From assembly GCF_016862995.1 (NCBI RefSeq), contig NZ_BOOA01000049.1, positions 1-64,000 of the forward strand: 64,000 bases of DNA, written 5' to 3'. The stretch is from Acrocarpospora phusangensis. GTDB lineage: Bacteria; Actinomycetota; Actinomycetes; Streptosporangiales; Streptosporangiaceae. The position numbers and the translations under genes are program-made. This document shows, piece after piece, positions 52,231-61,290 of the stretch. The notes under the pieces are model-generated. The model had not been told where the DNA came from and did not search any database. It saw only the letters and a program-made list of their open reading frames with translations. Each line of letters begins with the position of its first letter. The first letter of the stretch is position 1.

Positions 52231-53541
52231 ATGAACGCTTTCGTCAGGGCGTGCGCGGGTTCGTTCGCCTCCATGCTCGCCTCGCGAATCTTCGGAGTCA
52301 CCTACCCGCTGCTCGCCCTGTCCATCTCCGGCTCGGCCACCGAGGCGGGATGGGTGGGTTTCGCCTGGGCACTCCCCAATGTCTTGTTCTACGTCCTGGC
52401 TGGCGCGCTGGTCGACCGCTGGGACTACCGGCGGGTGATGCTGATCGCCGACCTGATCCGGGGGGCCGCGGGGCTCAGCCTCGGGGTGGCGCTGCTGCTG
52501 GGCTTACCGACCTTCGGCCATCTGGTCGTGGTCGCGTTCGTGGAGGGCTCGCTGGGCGTCTTCCACAGCCTCGCCATCTCGGCGATGCTGCCCATCCTCA
52601 CCGACGGCCCCGAACTGCGCTCGCGGCTCGGCAGCCACGAGGTGGCCACGCACGTCGCCGTCCTGCTCGGCCGGCCGCTGGGCGGCCTGCTCTTCGGCGT
52701 CCTGATGTGGATCCCGTTCGTCGCCAACACCCTCCTCTGCTTCGCCTCCCTGGCCGCCGTCTCGACGCTGCCGGCCGACGAGCGCCGCCCGGCCCGTACC
52801 CGCCGCCGCCTGCTCCGCGAGATCGTGTACGGCTTCCACACGCTCTGGCGCTTCACCATGCTGCGCACCGCGACCATCACCACCGCGCTGACCAACGTGG
52901 TCTTCCACGCGCTCACCATGATCTTCTACGCGCACGCGGCCAGTTCGACCTCGCCGATCTGGATCGGGGTCGTGGTCGCCATGGCCGGGCTCGGCGGGGT
53001 GCTGGGATCGAGCATCGCCCGGTTCAGCCAGGACCTGGCCAGGGAGATCTTCGGGGGCCGCCCGCGGATCCGGCTGGGCCGCTTCGAGATCCGGCTGAGC
53101 AGCCGCGAATGGCCGCGGGTGTCGATGTGGCTGCTGCACCTGTGGCTCTGGGTGCTCGCCCTGGCCATTCCCTGGTTCTGGGGGCCCACCGTCTGGGCGT
53201 TCGCCGGCGCTCTTGCCATCATGGGGATCTCCGGCGGTAAGAGCAACGTCAACATCCGGATGCTGGTGGCCGAGGGCGTCGACCAGAACGCGGCCGGGCG
53301 GGTGCTCAGCGTGTCCCGGCTGATGGGGTTCGGCGCGATCACCCTCGGGCCGCTGCTGGGCGGCTTCCTGGTCGGCTACCTGGGCGTCGCGAACGCCATC
53401 TACGCCCTGCTGATGGTGATGGTCACCGCCGCGCTGGCCACCACCGCGATCCCCCGCCTGCGCGTCCTCTTCTTCAAGCAGCCCCAGGGGGAGCCCGTCG
53501 TCCTCCCCAACGGACGGCATCTCCTGCCCGATCCGCAGTAG
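52231..53541 (+). CDS. MFS transporter
   Basis: 436 residues with about ten to twelve membrane helices. ALVDRWDYRRVMLIADLIRG is motif A of the family; a second related loop is AAGRVLSVSRLMGFGAITLG. The protein starts abruptly (MNAFVRACAGSFASML) without a visible ribosome-binding site; the same frame is open upstream but does not look like a transporter, so this start is kept. It resembles macrolide/antibiotic efflux MFS proteins. It lies directly downstream of the SIR2-nSTAND pair on the same strand and may belong to the island by position only. Confidence 0.75.
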   Translation: MNAFVRACAGSFASMLASRIFGVTYPLLALSISGSATEAGWVGFAWALPNVLFYVLAGALVDRWDYRRVMLIADLIRGAAGLSLGVALLLGLPTFGHLVVVAFVEGSLGVFHSLAISAMLPILTDGPELRSRLGSHEVATHVAVLLGRPLGGLLFGVLMWIPFVANTLLCFASLAAVSTLPADERRPARTRRRLLREIVYGFHTLWRFTMLRTATITTALTNVVFHALTMIFYAHAASSTSPIWIGVVVAMAGLGGVLGSSIARFSQDLAREIFGGRPRIRLGRFEIRLSSREWPRVSMWLLHLWLWVLALAIPWFWGPTVWAFAGALAIMGISGGKSNVNIRMLVAEGVDQNAAGRVLSVSRLMGFGAITLGPLLGGFLVGYLGVANAIYALLMVMVTAALATTAIPRLRVLFFKQPQGEPVVLPNGRHLLPDPQ

Positions 53542-53597
53542 GGCTGTTGTAAGCGCGGCCTTACCGGCGTTATCGTGCCTCGCAGGAGGATGGTGAC

Positions 53598-55079
53598 ATG
53601 TCGCTCACTGAGCTGGAGACGTTCGATTCGTTGAATCCGGCCACGGGAGAGGTGCTCGCCTCCTACCCGCGGGACGGCGCGGCAGCCGTAGGGGACGCGG
53701 TGGCGCGGGCGGCGACGGCCGCCGAGTGGTGGGGCGGCCTCGGGTTCCGGGAGCGGAAGCGGCGGCTGCTGGACTACAAGGCCGTGCTGACGCGCAACCT
53801 CGCCAAGGTGGTCGCCGTGGTCTCCGAGGAGACCGGCAAGCCGGAGGGCGACGCGATCCTGGAGACCGTGCTGGCGATCACCCATCTGGACTGGGCCGCG
53901 CGGCACGCCGCCTCGGTGCTGGGCCGCCGCCGGGTGCCGAGCGGGCTGGTCGCGATGAACATGGCCGCCACGCTGGAGTACCTGCCGCTCGGCGTGATCG
54001 GCGTGATCGGGCCGTGGAACTACCCCGTCTTCACCCCCATGGGCTCCATCGCGTACGCGCTGGCGGCCGGCAACGCCGTGGTCTTCAAGCCCAGCGAGTA
54101 CACCCCCGGCGTGGGCGTGCTGCTGGCCGAGCTGTTCACCGAGGCGGTGCCCGAGCAGCCGGTCTTCCAGGTGGTGACCGGGCTCGGCGACACCGGCGCG
54201 GCCCTGGCCGGGAACCCCGGGATCAAGAAGATCGCCTTCACCGGGTCCGCGCCGACGGCGCGGCGGGTGATGGCGGCCTGCGCGCAGAACCTCACCCCGA
54301 TGGTGGCCGAGTGCGGCGGCAAGGACGCGTTCATCGTGGACGCGGGCGCCGACCTGAAGGCCGCCGCGGACGCCGCCCTCTGGGGCGCCATGTCCAACTC
54401 CGGGCAGACCTGCGTGGGCGTCGAGCGCGTGTACGCGGTGACCGAGGTCTACGACGAGTTCCTGCGCGAGCTGACCGAACGGGCCAGGGGCATCCGGGCC
54501 GGCGAGCACTACGGCCCGATCACCATGCCCAAGCAGCTGGACATCATCCAGCGGCACATCGAGGACGCCGCCGGCAGCGGCAAGGCCGTCGTGGGCGGCC
54601 CCGAGTCGGTGCGCGCGCCGTTCGTGGACCCGGTGATCGTCACCGACGTCCCCGAGGACTCGGGCGCGGTCCGCGAGGAGACGTTCGGCCCGACGGTGAC
54701 CGTCAAGCGCGTCGCCGACGTGGCCGAGGCCCTGGAGAAGGCGAACGCCTCCGCATACGGCCTGGCCGGCACGGTCTTCTCCGGGAACACCGGGCGAGCC
54801 GTGGAACTGGCCCGGCGCATGGTCACCGGGATGACCGCCATCAACTCGGTCATCTCGTTCGCGGGAGTGCCGGCGCTGCCGTTCGGCGGCGTGGGCGAGT
54901 CGGGCTTCGGGCGCATTCACGGCGCGGACGGCTTGCGCGAGTTCACCCGGCCGAAGGCGGTGTCCCGGCAGCGTTTCGCCGTACCGGGAATGAACCTGAC
55001 GTCGTTCGGGCGCACACCCGCGGAGCTTGACCGGCTGGTCAAGATCGTGACATTACTTCATGGCCGCAGAAAGCGCTAA
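53598..55079 (+). CDS. Aldehyde dehydrogenase family protein
   Basis: 493 residues. The catalytic Cys is in NSGQTCVGVERVY and the general base Glu in VAECGGKDAFIV; the NAD site has PWNYPVFTPMGSIAYALAAGN and FTGSAP. The C-terminal ~20 residues LTSFGRTPAELDRLVKIVTL could form a hydrophobic or membrane-associating helix, as in some succinic-semialdehyde-like or fatty-aldehyde dehydrogenases. It is followed by a TetR regulator. Substrate class is not certain. Confidence 0.85.
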   Translation: MSLTELETFDSLNPATGEVLASYPRDGAAAVGDAVARAATAAEWWGGLGFRERKRRLLDYKAVLTRNLAKVVAVVSEETGKPEGDAILETVLAITHLDWAARHAASVLGRRRVPSGLVAMNMAATLEYLPLGVIGVIGPWNYPVFTPMGSIAYALAAGNAVVFKPSEYTPGVGVLLAELFTEAVPEQPVFQVVTGLGDTGAALAGNPGIKKIAFTGSAPTARRVMAACAQNLTPMVAECGGKDAFIVDAGADLKAAADAALWGAMSNSGQTCVGVERVYAVTEVYDEFLRELTERARGIRAGEHYGPITMPKQLDIIQRHIEDAAGSGKAVVGGPESVRAPFVDPVIVTDVPEDSGAVREETFGPTVTVKRVADVAEALEKANASAYGLAGTVFSGNTGRAVELARRMVTGMTAINSVISFAGVPALPFGGVGESGFGRIHGADGLREFTRPKAVSRQRFAVPGMNLTSFGRTPAELDRLVKIVTLLHGRRKR

Positions 55080-55150
55080 TTTCCCGATACTTCCACAAAA
55101 AAGATCTTGCGACCATAATGGTGGCTTCTGGGGGGCCATGACGGCGTGAG

Positions 55151-55765
55151 GTGAAGATTTTGACGGGACGGGACTATCGGGGGATGTCGGCCGAGGAGCG
55201 CCTGGCCGACCGGCGAGAACGGTTGATCCTGGCCGCGTACACGCTCTTCGCGAGCCCGGGATTCCACGCGACGACGATCGAGCGGCTCTGCGCCACGGCG
55301 CGGATCTCCAACCGCGCGTTCTATGAGTGCTTCTCGGGGAGGGAGGCACTCATGCGCGCGGTCTACGACCGCTGTGTCGAGGAGACCCTGCAGGCCATCA
55401 CCAAGGCCATCGACCAGGCGCCCCCCGAACTGGACGCCCGGATCGTGGCCGGCATCACGGAGTACGTGAAGTTCGTGACGGCGGACGAGCGGCGCGCCCG
55501 CATCATGCATCTGGAGGTACGCCGGGCCGGGGACGTGCTGAGCAACGCCCGCCAGCGCGCGGTCCTGGACTTCACCAAGATCATTGAAGGGACGGTCAAC
55601 GACCTGCCGGTGCACCAGCCCACGGAGCTGCACCTGCTGTCCCTGGCCCTGATCGGCGCGGTCACCGAGTTACTGATCGAGTGGGTGGTCTCCGACCATC
55701 CGCCGGCCACCGAAGTGATCGTCAAGACGGCCGTCCACGTTTTCCGCCGCGCATTTATCCGATGA
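55151..55765 (+). CDS. TetR family transcriptional regulator
   Basis: 204 residues from GTG 55151. The DNA-binding helices are ASPGFHATTIERLCATARIS and NRAFYECFSGREALMRAVYD. The rest is a variable helical domain. It is co-oriented 71 bp after the aldehyde dehydrogenase gene and may regulate it. A stem-loop follows. Confidence 0.88.
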   Translation: MKILTGRDYRGMSAEERLADRRERLILAAYTLFASPGFHATTIERLCATARISNRAFYECFSGREALMRAVYDRCVEETLQAITKAIDQAPPELDARIVAGITEYVKFVTADERRARIMHLEVRRAGDVLSNARQRAVLDFTKIIEGTVNDLPVHQPTELHLLSLALIGAVTELLIEWVVSDHPPATEVIVKTAVHVFRRAFIR

Positions 55766-55772
55766 ATGTTCT

Positions 55773-55804
55773 TGGCCCGCCTTCAACGAGCGGAAGGCGG
55801 GCCA
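55773..55804. terminator. Stem-loop terminator candidate
   Basis: Perfect 12-bp stem TGGCCCGCCTTC / GAAGGCGGGCCA with an 8-nt loop, just after the TetR stop. No T-run follows. The rest of the ~190-bp gap to the response-regulator stop holds nothing recognisable. Confidence 0.7.
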
Positions 55805-55996
55805 GCATATAGAGACGGGCCCGAACCCGAGCCCGAACAGATAACCGCAAGGACGACAAGACACGCGAAAAGCGCGTAACTACCTGACGGCACGCGTCCC
55901 TTCAGCGAAGCTGCCGATCACGCTTCGTAATCACACCGTGGCATATCGCCAGCCGCGGCGGCCGCCCGCCGCCAACGTGGCGCGCCAAGAAAGTCC

Positions 55997-56590
55997 CTAG
56001 ATCCAGCCCATGTCCTGGGCTGCCCGGATGGCCGTGATGCGGTTGCCCGCGCCCAGTTTGGTGATCGCGTTGGAGAGGTAGTTGCGGACCGTGCCCTCGG
56101 TGAGGTGCAGCGTGGCGGCGATCTCGCCGACCGAGGCTCCGCCGGCGGCCAGGGCGAGCGCGTCGCGTTCCCGGTCGCTCAGCGGGCTCTCGCCGGCCAT
56201 CATGGCGGAGGCGGCCATCTCGGGGTCGAGGTAGCGGCCGCCCGCGTGCACCTTGCGGATGGCGGCGGCCAGCTCCTCGGCGGGCGCGTCCTTGGGGATG
56301 AAGCCGCGCACCCCGGCCGCCAGGGCACGGCGCAGGTAGCCGGGGCGGGCGAAGCTGGTGAGGATGACCATGGCCTGGCCGGGCAGGGACTCGGCCACCG
56401 TGAGGCCGTCCTGGCCCGGCATCTCCACGTCCAGCACGACGACGTCGGGGGTGTGCTCGGCCACCGCGGGCTTGACCTGGTCGCCCCGGGCCACCTGGCC
56501 GATCACCTCGATGTCGGGTTCGAGGGTGAGGAGGGTGGCGATGGCCTGCCGTACCAGATGTTCGTCGTCGGCGAGCAGGACGCGGATCAC
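55997..56590 (-). CDS. DesR-like NarL-type response regulator
   Basis: 197 residues from GTG 56590. Receiver with DDE (8-10), D54 phospho-acceptor (VVVLDVEMPGQ) and K in FIPKDAPAEE. The HTH is SVGEIAATLHLTEGTVRNYLSN, and the terminal TAIRAAQDMGWI matches DesR-like regulators. It is the last gene of a four-gene minus-strand operon (ABC ATPase, permease, kinase, regulator). Its GTGA overlaps the kinase stop. It may act on the 20-bp palindrome upstream of the operon. Confidence 0.9.
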   Translation of the reverse strand: MIRVLLADDEHLVRQAIATLLTLEPDIEVIGQVARGDQVKPAVAEHTPDVVVLDVEMPGQDGLTVAESLPGQAMVILTSFARPGYLRRALAAGVRGFIPKDAPAEELAAAIRKVHAGGRYLDPEMAASAMMAGESPLSDRERDALALAAGGASVGEIAATLHLTEGTVRNYLSNAITKLGAGNRITAIRAAQDMGWI

Positions 56591-57774
56591 GCGGCGACCC
56601 CGGCCAGGACGGGGGCGACGGCGCGCAGGGTGAACTCGCCCGAGCTGTTCGGGCGGGCGCTCAGGGTGCCGCCGACGGCGGCGAGACGCTCGCCGAGCCC
56701 GGTCAGGCCGCTGCCCACGTCCTCTGCCACCGGCCTGGCGGTCACGCCGTCGTTCCGCACTTCGAGCACGGCCTCCTCACCGGTGAACCGCACGGTGATG
56801 TCGCAGAAGCTCGCGGTGCTGTGCCGCAGCACGTTGGTGACGGCCTCCCTGACCACCCAGGCGAACACGGGCGCGACCTCCGCCGGCACATCCCGGTACG
56901 GCAGATGCAGCCGGCACTCCACCCCCGCCGCCTCCAGGACCGCCCGCACGCTGCCCAGCTCGGCCACCAGGTCGAGCTCCCGGTACCCCCGGACGGCCTC
57001 CCGCAGCTCCCGCAGCGCCTTCCTGGCCAGCTGCCTGACCTCGGCCATCTCGGCCGCGGCCCGCGCGGGGTCATCGGCCAGCCGGACCGCGAGCTCACTC
57101 TTCACGGCGATCGCGGACAGCTGGTGGCCGACCAGGTCGTGCAGGTCGCGGGCGAAACGCAGGCGCTCCTCCGCGACGGCCAGCCGGGCCTGGGCCTCCC
57201 TGCCGTCGTGCGCCTGCTCGGCCAGCTGCCAGATCCACACCCACAGCCGGTTGGCCCACGGGAAGAACGTGCCTATCAACAGGTTGTAGACCAGCACGCC
57301 GACGATGAGCCCGGCCACCGAGCCCTCGTCCTGGGACCAGACCGGGTCCTGCTGGAAGAGCGTGAGCAGGATCGCGAGCGGCGAGCTCACCGCTATGGTG
57401 GCGGCGCCGAGCAGGACCGCGTTGCGGCGGCTCAGCCCGATGGCCGCCACCGCGAGCCAGGCGAACGGCACGAAGCCCCAGCCGGTGGGGTTGGCGCCGC
57501 CGGCCACGGCCACGGCGTAGGCCAGGACGCCGGTGATCACGACCTCGCGGGTGGCGTAGCGATGCTGCAGGATGGCGCGGGTGACGCGCAGGAACAGCCA
57601 GCTGAACACGAGCAGGCCGAGCATGGCGAGACCCAGCCGGACCCCGCTGGTGGGGCCGAACCCGGCCGCGCTGGCGACCAGGACGATGAACCACGCGGTC
57701 GCGAGCGTCATGTTCAGCATCACCAGAACGAGCCGGCGCGCCCGCGCGATCCCTTTGTCGCCCATTTGCGGCAT
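56587..57774 (-). CDS. DesK-like sensor histidine kinase
   Basis: 395 residues. Five or six membrane helices (about 12-170), then the phospho-acceptor region RLRFARDLHDLVGHQLSAI and a HATPase domain with REAVTNVLRHSTASFCDI and SGLTGLGERLAAVGG. It resembles DesK (HisKA_3), which senses membrane fluidity in Bacillus. The start ATG is one base after the permease stop. Its signal is unknown. Confidence 0.9.
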   Translation of the reverse strand: MPQMGDKGIARARRLVLVMLNMTLATAWFIVLVASAAGFGPTSGVRLGLAMLGLLVFSWLFLRVTRAILQHRYATREVVITGVLAYAVAVAGGANPTGWGFVPFAWLAVAAIGLSRRNAVLLGAATIAVSSPLAILLTLFQQDPVWSQDEGSVAGLIVGVLVYNLLIGTFFPWANRLWVWIWQLAEQAHDGREAQARLAVAEERLRFARDLHDLVGHQLSAIAVKSELAVRLADDPARAAAEMAEVRQLARKALRELREAVRGYRELDLVAELGSVRAVLEAAGVECRLHLPYRDVPAEVAPVFAWVVREAVTNVLRHSTASFCDITVRFTGEEAVLEVRNDGVTARPVAEDVGSGLTGLGERLAAVGGTLSARPNSSGEFTLRAVAPVLAGVAA

Positions 57775-57775
57775 T

Positions 57776-58894
57776 CTACGGCTTGCTGCCCGTGAGCACC
57801 TCGGACAGCCGCACCCGGGCGCCGGTGCGCAGCACCGCCCGCTCGTAGATCTTCGCGCCTAGGGCCAGCATGCCCGCCACCGCCGCCACCATGAGCGCGC
57901 CGGACAGGGCGATCTCCCAGATCGGGACCTCGGCGGCGGCGGCGCGGACCGGCATGACCATGGAGGAGAACGGCGGGACCAGGGAGAGCACCGTGGCGAT
58001 CGTCGAGGTCGGGTCGGCGGAGGCGAAGAACGAGACGCCGTAGCTGACCATGAGCAGCAGGGTCATCGGCTGGAGCACGTTGCCGACCTCCTCCTGCCGG
58101 GACACCAGCGAGGCCAGCGCGCCGGAGAAGGCGGCGAAGAAGGCGTACCCGAGGATGAACCAGATCAGCGAGCCGATCGCGATGCCGGTCATCCCCGGCG
58201 GGAAGTCGGCGGCCAGGCCGGACAGCAGCGCCGCCACCAGGCCGGTGACCACGATCGCGGCCATGTTGATGAGGCCGATCACGCCGAGCCCGAGGATCTT
58301 GCCGCCGAGCAGCTGCCAGGGCCGGATCGAGGTGAGCAGGATCTCCACGATCCGGCTGCCCTTCTCCTCGACCACGCCCATCGCGACCATCATCACCGAC
58401 CCGATGATCATGAAGAAGAGCACCATCACGAGCACGGTGGCGATCCCCCGGCGGGCACCCTGGTAACGGGTGTCCGCGCCGACCGACTCCATCGCGAGCG
58501 GCGTGATCGTCACCCCGGAGGCCCCGATCTGGGCCTCCCGGTTGGCGCTCTGCAGCAGCAGCCCGAGCTCGTCGTCGATCTCCCCGTCGGTGAGCACCCG
58601 GTTCCCGGGCACCAGGGCCGCCTCCACGTCACCGCCCAGCACGGCGGTCTTGGCCGCCGCCTCGTCGGCGAACTCCCGCCACTCGAACTCCACATCCGGC
58701 GCGAACGTCTTCAGTGGCAGCTCGGCCACCTGCACCCGCCCCAGCGTGAACGACTCGGGTCCGTCGAACAGCTTCGGCGCGAACGCGAGACCCGCCACGA
58801 TCACCACCGAGACGATCAGGCCGATCACGAACGCTTTGGTGCGCACCTGGGTGCGGATCTCCCGCCCCGCGACCAGCAGCAGGTGGTTCGTCAC
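57776..58894 (-). CDS. ABC-2 permease, NatB-like
   Basis: 372 residues with N- and C-terminal membrane regions separated by a large extracytoplasmic domain (about 40-160), a NatB-type layout. TVLVMVLFFMIIGSVMMVAMGVVEEKGSRIVEILL is the region around the conserved EEKGSRI coupling motif. It pairs with the NatA-like ATPase, whose stop overlaps its GTG start by four bases. NatAB pairs export sodium or other small molecules. Confidence 0.85.
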   Translation of the reverse strand: MTNHLLLVAGREIRTQVRTKAFVIGLIVSVVIVAGLAFAPKLFDGPESFTLGRVQVAELPLKTFAPDVEFEWREFADEAAAKTAVLGGDVEAALVPGNRVLTDGEIDDELGLLLQSANREAQIGASGVTITPLAMESVGADTRYQGARRGIATVLVMVLFFMIIGSVMMVAMGVVEEKGSRIVEILLTSIRPWQLLGGKILGLGVIGLINMAAIVVTGLVAALLSGLAADFPPGMTGIAIGSLIWFILGYAFFAAFSGALASLVSRQEEVGNVLQPMTLLLMVSYGVSFFASADPTSTIATVLSLVPPFSSMVMPVRAAAAEVPIWEIALSGALMVAAVAGMLALGAKIYERAVLRTGARVRLSEVLTGSKP

Positions 58895-59766
58895 GACACG
58901 GCCTCCTTGAAGATCTCGGTGATGGTGGGACGCTCGGCCCCGAAATGCTCGACCCGCCCCGCCTGTACGGCCGCGCGCAGGATCTCCTGGTCGTCGCCCC
59001 CGGTGACGACCAGGGTCTCCCGGTCTCCGGCCACGGTCAGGGTGCCCGGAAGGTTGTCGGCCCAGCCCGGCTTGGCGTCCCTGACCACGACCCGCAGCCG
59101 CTGCCCCTCCGCGGAGCGCAGCTCGTCCACGGCCCCGCTGGCCACCATGCGGCCCGCCGAGATGATCCCGATGGAGTCGCAGAGCCGCTCGACCAGCTCC
59201 AGCTGGTGGCTGGAGAAGATCACCGGTACGCCGCCCCTGGCCCGCTCCTGCAGCACCTCGGCGAGCGCGTCCACCGCGATCGGGTCGAGGCCGGAGAACG
59301 GCTCGTCCAGCACCAGCACCTCCGGGTCGTGCACCAGCGCCACGGCCAGCTGCACGCGCTGCTGGTTGCCCAGCGAGAGCGCCTCGACCGCGTCGCCGCG
59401 CCGCTCGGTGAGCCCGAGCCGCTCCAGCAGCTCGGCGGTGGCCTTGGCGGCCCCCTGCGGAGTGAGCCCGTGCAGCCGCCCGAAGTAGTCGATCTGCTCG
59501 CCGACCTTCATCTTCTGGTAGAGGCCGCGCTCCTCCGGCATGTAGCCGAAAGTCCGCCGCGCCGCGAACCCGAGCGGGACGCCGTTCACCGAGACCTGGC
59601 CGGCGTCCGGGCTGAGCACGCCCATCACGATCCGCATGGTGGTCGTCTTGCCCGCGCCGTTGGCGCCGACGAACCCGAACATCTCCCCGGGCCGTACGGC
59701 GAAGCTCACGCCGTCGAGTGCGACCTTGTCCTGAAAGGTCTTTCGCAATCCACTGATGTCCAACAT
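58891..59766 (-). CDS. ABC transporter ATP-binding protein, NatA-like
   Basis: 291 residues. Walker A GANGAGKTT, Q-loop MPEERGLY, signature LSLGNQQRVQLA (LSxGNQQ variant) and Walker B VLVLDEPFSGLDP. The C-terminal ~75 residues form the extension common to NatA/DrrA types. It is the first gene of the minus-strand operon, divergent from the adenosyltransferase gene with a palindrome between. Confidence 0.9.
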   Translation of the reverse strand: MLDISGLRKTFQDKVALDGVSFAVRPGEMFGFVGANGAGKTTTMRIVMGVLSPDAGQVSVNGVPLGFAARRTFGYMPEERGLYQKMKVGEQIDYFGRLHGLTPQGAAKATAELLERLGLTERRGDAVEALSLGNQQRVQLAVALVHDPEVLVLDEPFSGLDPIAVDALAEVLQERARGGVPVIFSSHQLELVERLCDSIGIISAGRMVASGAVDELRSAEGQRLRVVVRDAKPGWADNLPGTLTVAGDRETLVVTGGDDQEILRAAVQAGRVEHFGAERPTITEIFKEAVS

Positions 59767-59844
59767 GTGTCGATCATTTCGTGGGCGGAGTATCGCGCGG
59801 TAGACGCTGATATCAGAGGGTCTTGATGGTTTTCACCCCTCGCG

Positions 59845-59864
59845 GAGATGACAGATGTCATCTC
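59845..59864. promoter_or_regulatory. 20-bp palindrome in a divergent promoter
   Basis: GAGATGACA-GA-TGTCATCTC, 9-bp perfect arms. It is 79 bp upstream of the ABC operon and 15 bp upstream of the adenosyltransferase ATG. NarL-type regulators often bind TGAC/GTCA dyads, so it may be the site of the operon's own regulator; control of the adenosyltransferase is equally possible. Confidence 0.55.
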
Positions 59865-59878
59865 GTACGCTGAGCGGC

Positions 59879-60469
59879 ATGACACGTGGGGACAACGACA
59901 AGCCGGTGGTGCTTTCCAAGATCTACACGCGGACCGGCGACGACGGCACGACCGGGCTCGGCGACATGAGCCGGGTCAGGAAGACCGACCCGCGCCTGGC
60001 CGCCTACGCGGACGTGGAGGAGGCCAACGCGGCCATCGGGGTGGCCCTGGCCACCGGCGGCCTGCCGGCCGAGATCGCGGAGACGCTGACCCTCATCCAG
60101 AACGAGCTCTTCGACGTGGGCGCCGACCTCTGCACCCCCGTCACCGAGAACCCGGAGTATCCGCCGCTGCGCGTCACCCAGCCGTACGTGGACCGGCTGG
60201 AGGAGCAGTGCGACCGCTTCAACGCCGACCTCAAACCGCTGCGCAGCTTCATCCTGCCCGGCGGGGACCAGGCCACCGCCCTGCTCCATCTCGCCCGCAC
60301 CGTCGTACGGCGGGCCGAACGCACGGCCTGGGCCGCCCTGGAGGCACACGACGACATGAACCCGCTGACCGCCACCTACCTCAACCGGCTCAGCGACCTG
60401 ATGTTCATCCTCTGCCGGGTCGCCGCGGCCGGGGCCGAGATCCTCTGGAAGCCCGGCGCGACCCGCTGA
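59879..60469 (+). CDS. Cob(I)alamin adenosyltransferase, PduO type
   Basis: 196 residues from ATG 59879. The ATP-site motif TRTGDDGTTGLGD is at about 17-29; DVEEANAAIG and RSFILPGGDQATALLHLARTVVRRAER are the PduO family signatures. It makes adenosylcobalamin from cob(I)alamin and ATP, the cofactor needed by the icmA-like mutase and methylmalonyl-CoA mutase. It is beside DUF2550 and the atp operon, an order found in other actinobacteria. No B12 riboswitch was seen upstream. Confidence 0.92.
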   Translation: MTRGDNDKPVVLSKIYTRTGDDGTTGLGDMSRVRKTDPRLAAYADVEEANAAIGVALATGGLPAEIAETLTLIQNELFDVGADLCTPVTENPEYPPLRVTQPYVDRLEEQCDRFNADLKPLRSFILPGGDQATALLHLARTVVRRAERTAWAALEAHDDMNPLTATYLNRLSDLMFILCRVAAAGAEILWKPGATR

Positions 60470-60475
60470 CCCGGA

Positions 60476-60853
60476 TCAGCCCGCCGGATCGAGGTGGGCG
60501 CTCGGCGGCGCCGACTCCAGCCAGGCCAGGAACCCCGTCAGCGCGTCCTCGCTCATGGCCAGCGCGATCGGGCCCGCCTCGACCATCCAGTAGCCCTCGG
60601 GCCCCTCGCCCTCGTCCAGCGGGCGGCGGCGGGAAACGATGAGGCCGCGCCTCGCTATCGCGTGGCGCGGCCTCAGTCGCAGTCCCAGGAAGGGCACCCA
60701 GTGGAGTTCTCCGCCGGCATACCGGGCTACTCCCGATTGCCAGCGCTCCCCTGTCCGCACGCTGCAGGCGACCGTGCCCCGGCGTGCGTTCAGGGCCACG
60801 GCCCTGATACAGAACAGGGCGGCGAGCACCGCGATCCCCGCGATAATCTCCAT
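60476..60853 (-). CDS. DUF2550 family protein
   Basis: 125 residues. A short N-terminal hydrophobic helix (IIAGIAVLAALFCIRAVA) anchors a basic domain with LRLRPRHAIARRGLIVSRRRP. The family is found after atpC in actinobacteria with unknown function. It lies 24 bp downstream of atpC on the same strand and is likely cotranscribed with the ATP synthase genes. Confidence 0.88.
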   Translation of the reverse strand: MEIIAGIAVLAALFCIRAVALNARRGTVACSVRTGERWQSGVARYAGGELHWVPFLGLRLRPRHAIARRGLIVSRRRPLDEGEGPEGYWMVEAGPIALAMSEDALTGFLAWLESAPPSAHLDPAG

Positions 60854-60877
60854 CGCCGCCCCTCCTGAACGTGTTCG

Positions 60878-61279
60878 CTATACGTCTTCCCCGGCCGCCC
60901 GCAGCCGGGCCCGGTTCCGCTTGGCCTCGATCTGGGCGTCCGCGTCGTCCTGGTTCGCCTCGATGGACGCCTGGGCGCGCTCCAGCGCGTCCTTCGCCCT
61001 CGCCACGTCGACCTCGGAGCCGAGCTCCGCCGCCTCCGCGAGGATCGACACCTCGTTGTCGGCCACCGAGATGAACCCGCCGTGCACCGCGGCCACCAGG
61101 TCGCTCTCGGAGTCGCGCTTGACGCGCAGCACGCCGCCCTCGACCAGGACGCCGAGAACCGGCGCGTGATTCGGCATAATACCGATCTCGCCGTCCACGG
61201 TCTTGGCAATCACCATGTCGGCCGCGCCGGACCAGATCTCACGCTCCGGCGAGACCACCCCTACTTGCAGCTTTGCCAC
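60878..61279 (-). CDS. atpC: F1 ATP synthase epsilon subunit
   Basis: 133 residues from GTG 61279. The N-terminal beta-sandwich has VGVVSPEREIWSGAADMV and GEIGIMPNHAPVLGVL; the C-terminal two helices end ARLRAAGEDV. The GTG and the GGAGG Shine-Dalgarno follow a stem-loop. It regulates ATP hydrolysis in the F1 complex and transmits rotation with gamma. The last gene of the operon before DUF2550. Confidence 0.95.
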   Translation of the reverse strand: MAKLQVGVVSPEREIWSGAADMVIAKTVDGEIGIMPNHAPVLGVLVEGGVLRVKRDSESDLVAAVHGGFISVADNEVSILAEAAELGSEVDVARAKDALERAQASIEANQDDADAQIEAKRNRARLRAAGEDV

Positions 61280-61290
61280 AGTTACCTCCA

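Noticed and set aside
59767..59878. Cobalamin riboswitch upstream of the adenosyltransferase
   Set aside because: The gap is only 112 bp and lacks the conserved B12-box sequence; only the palindrome is present.
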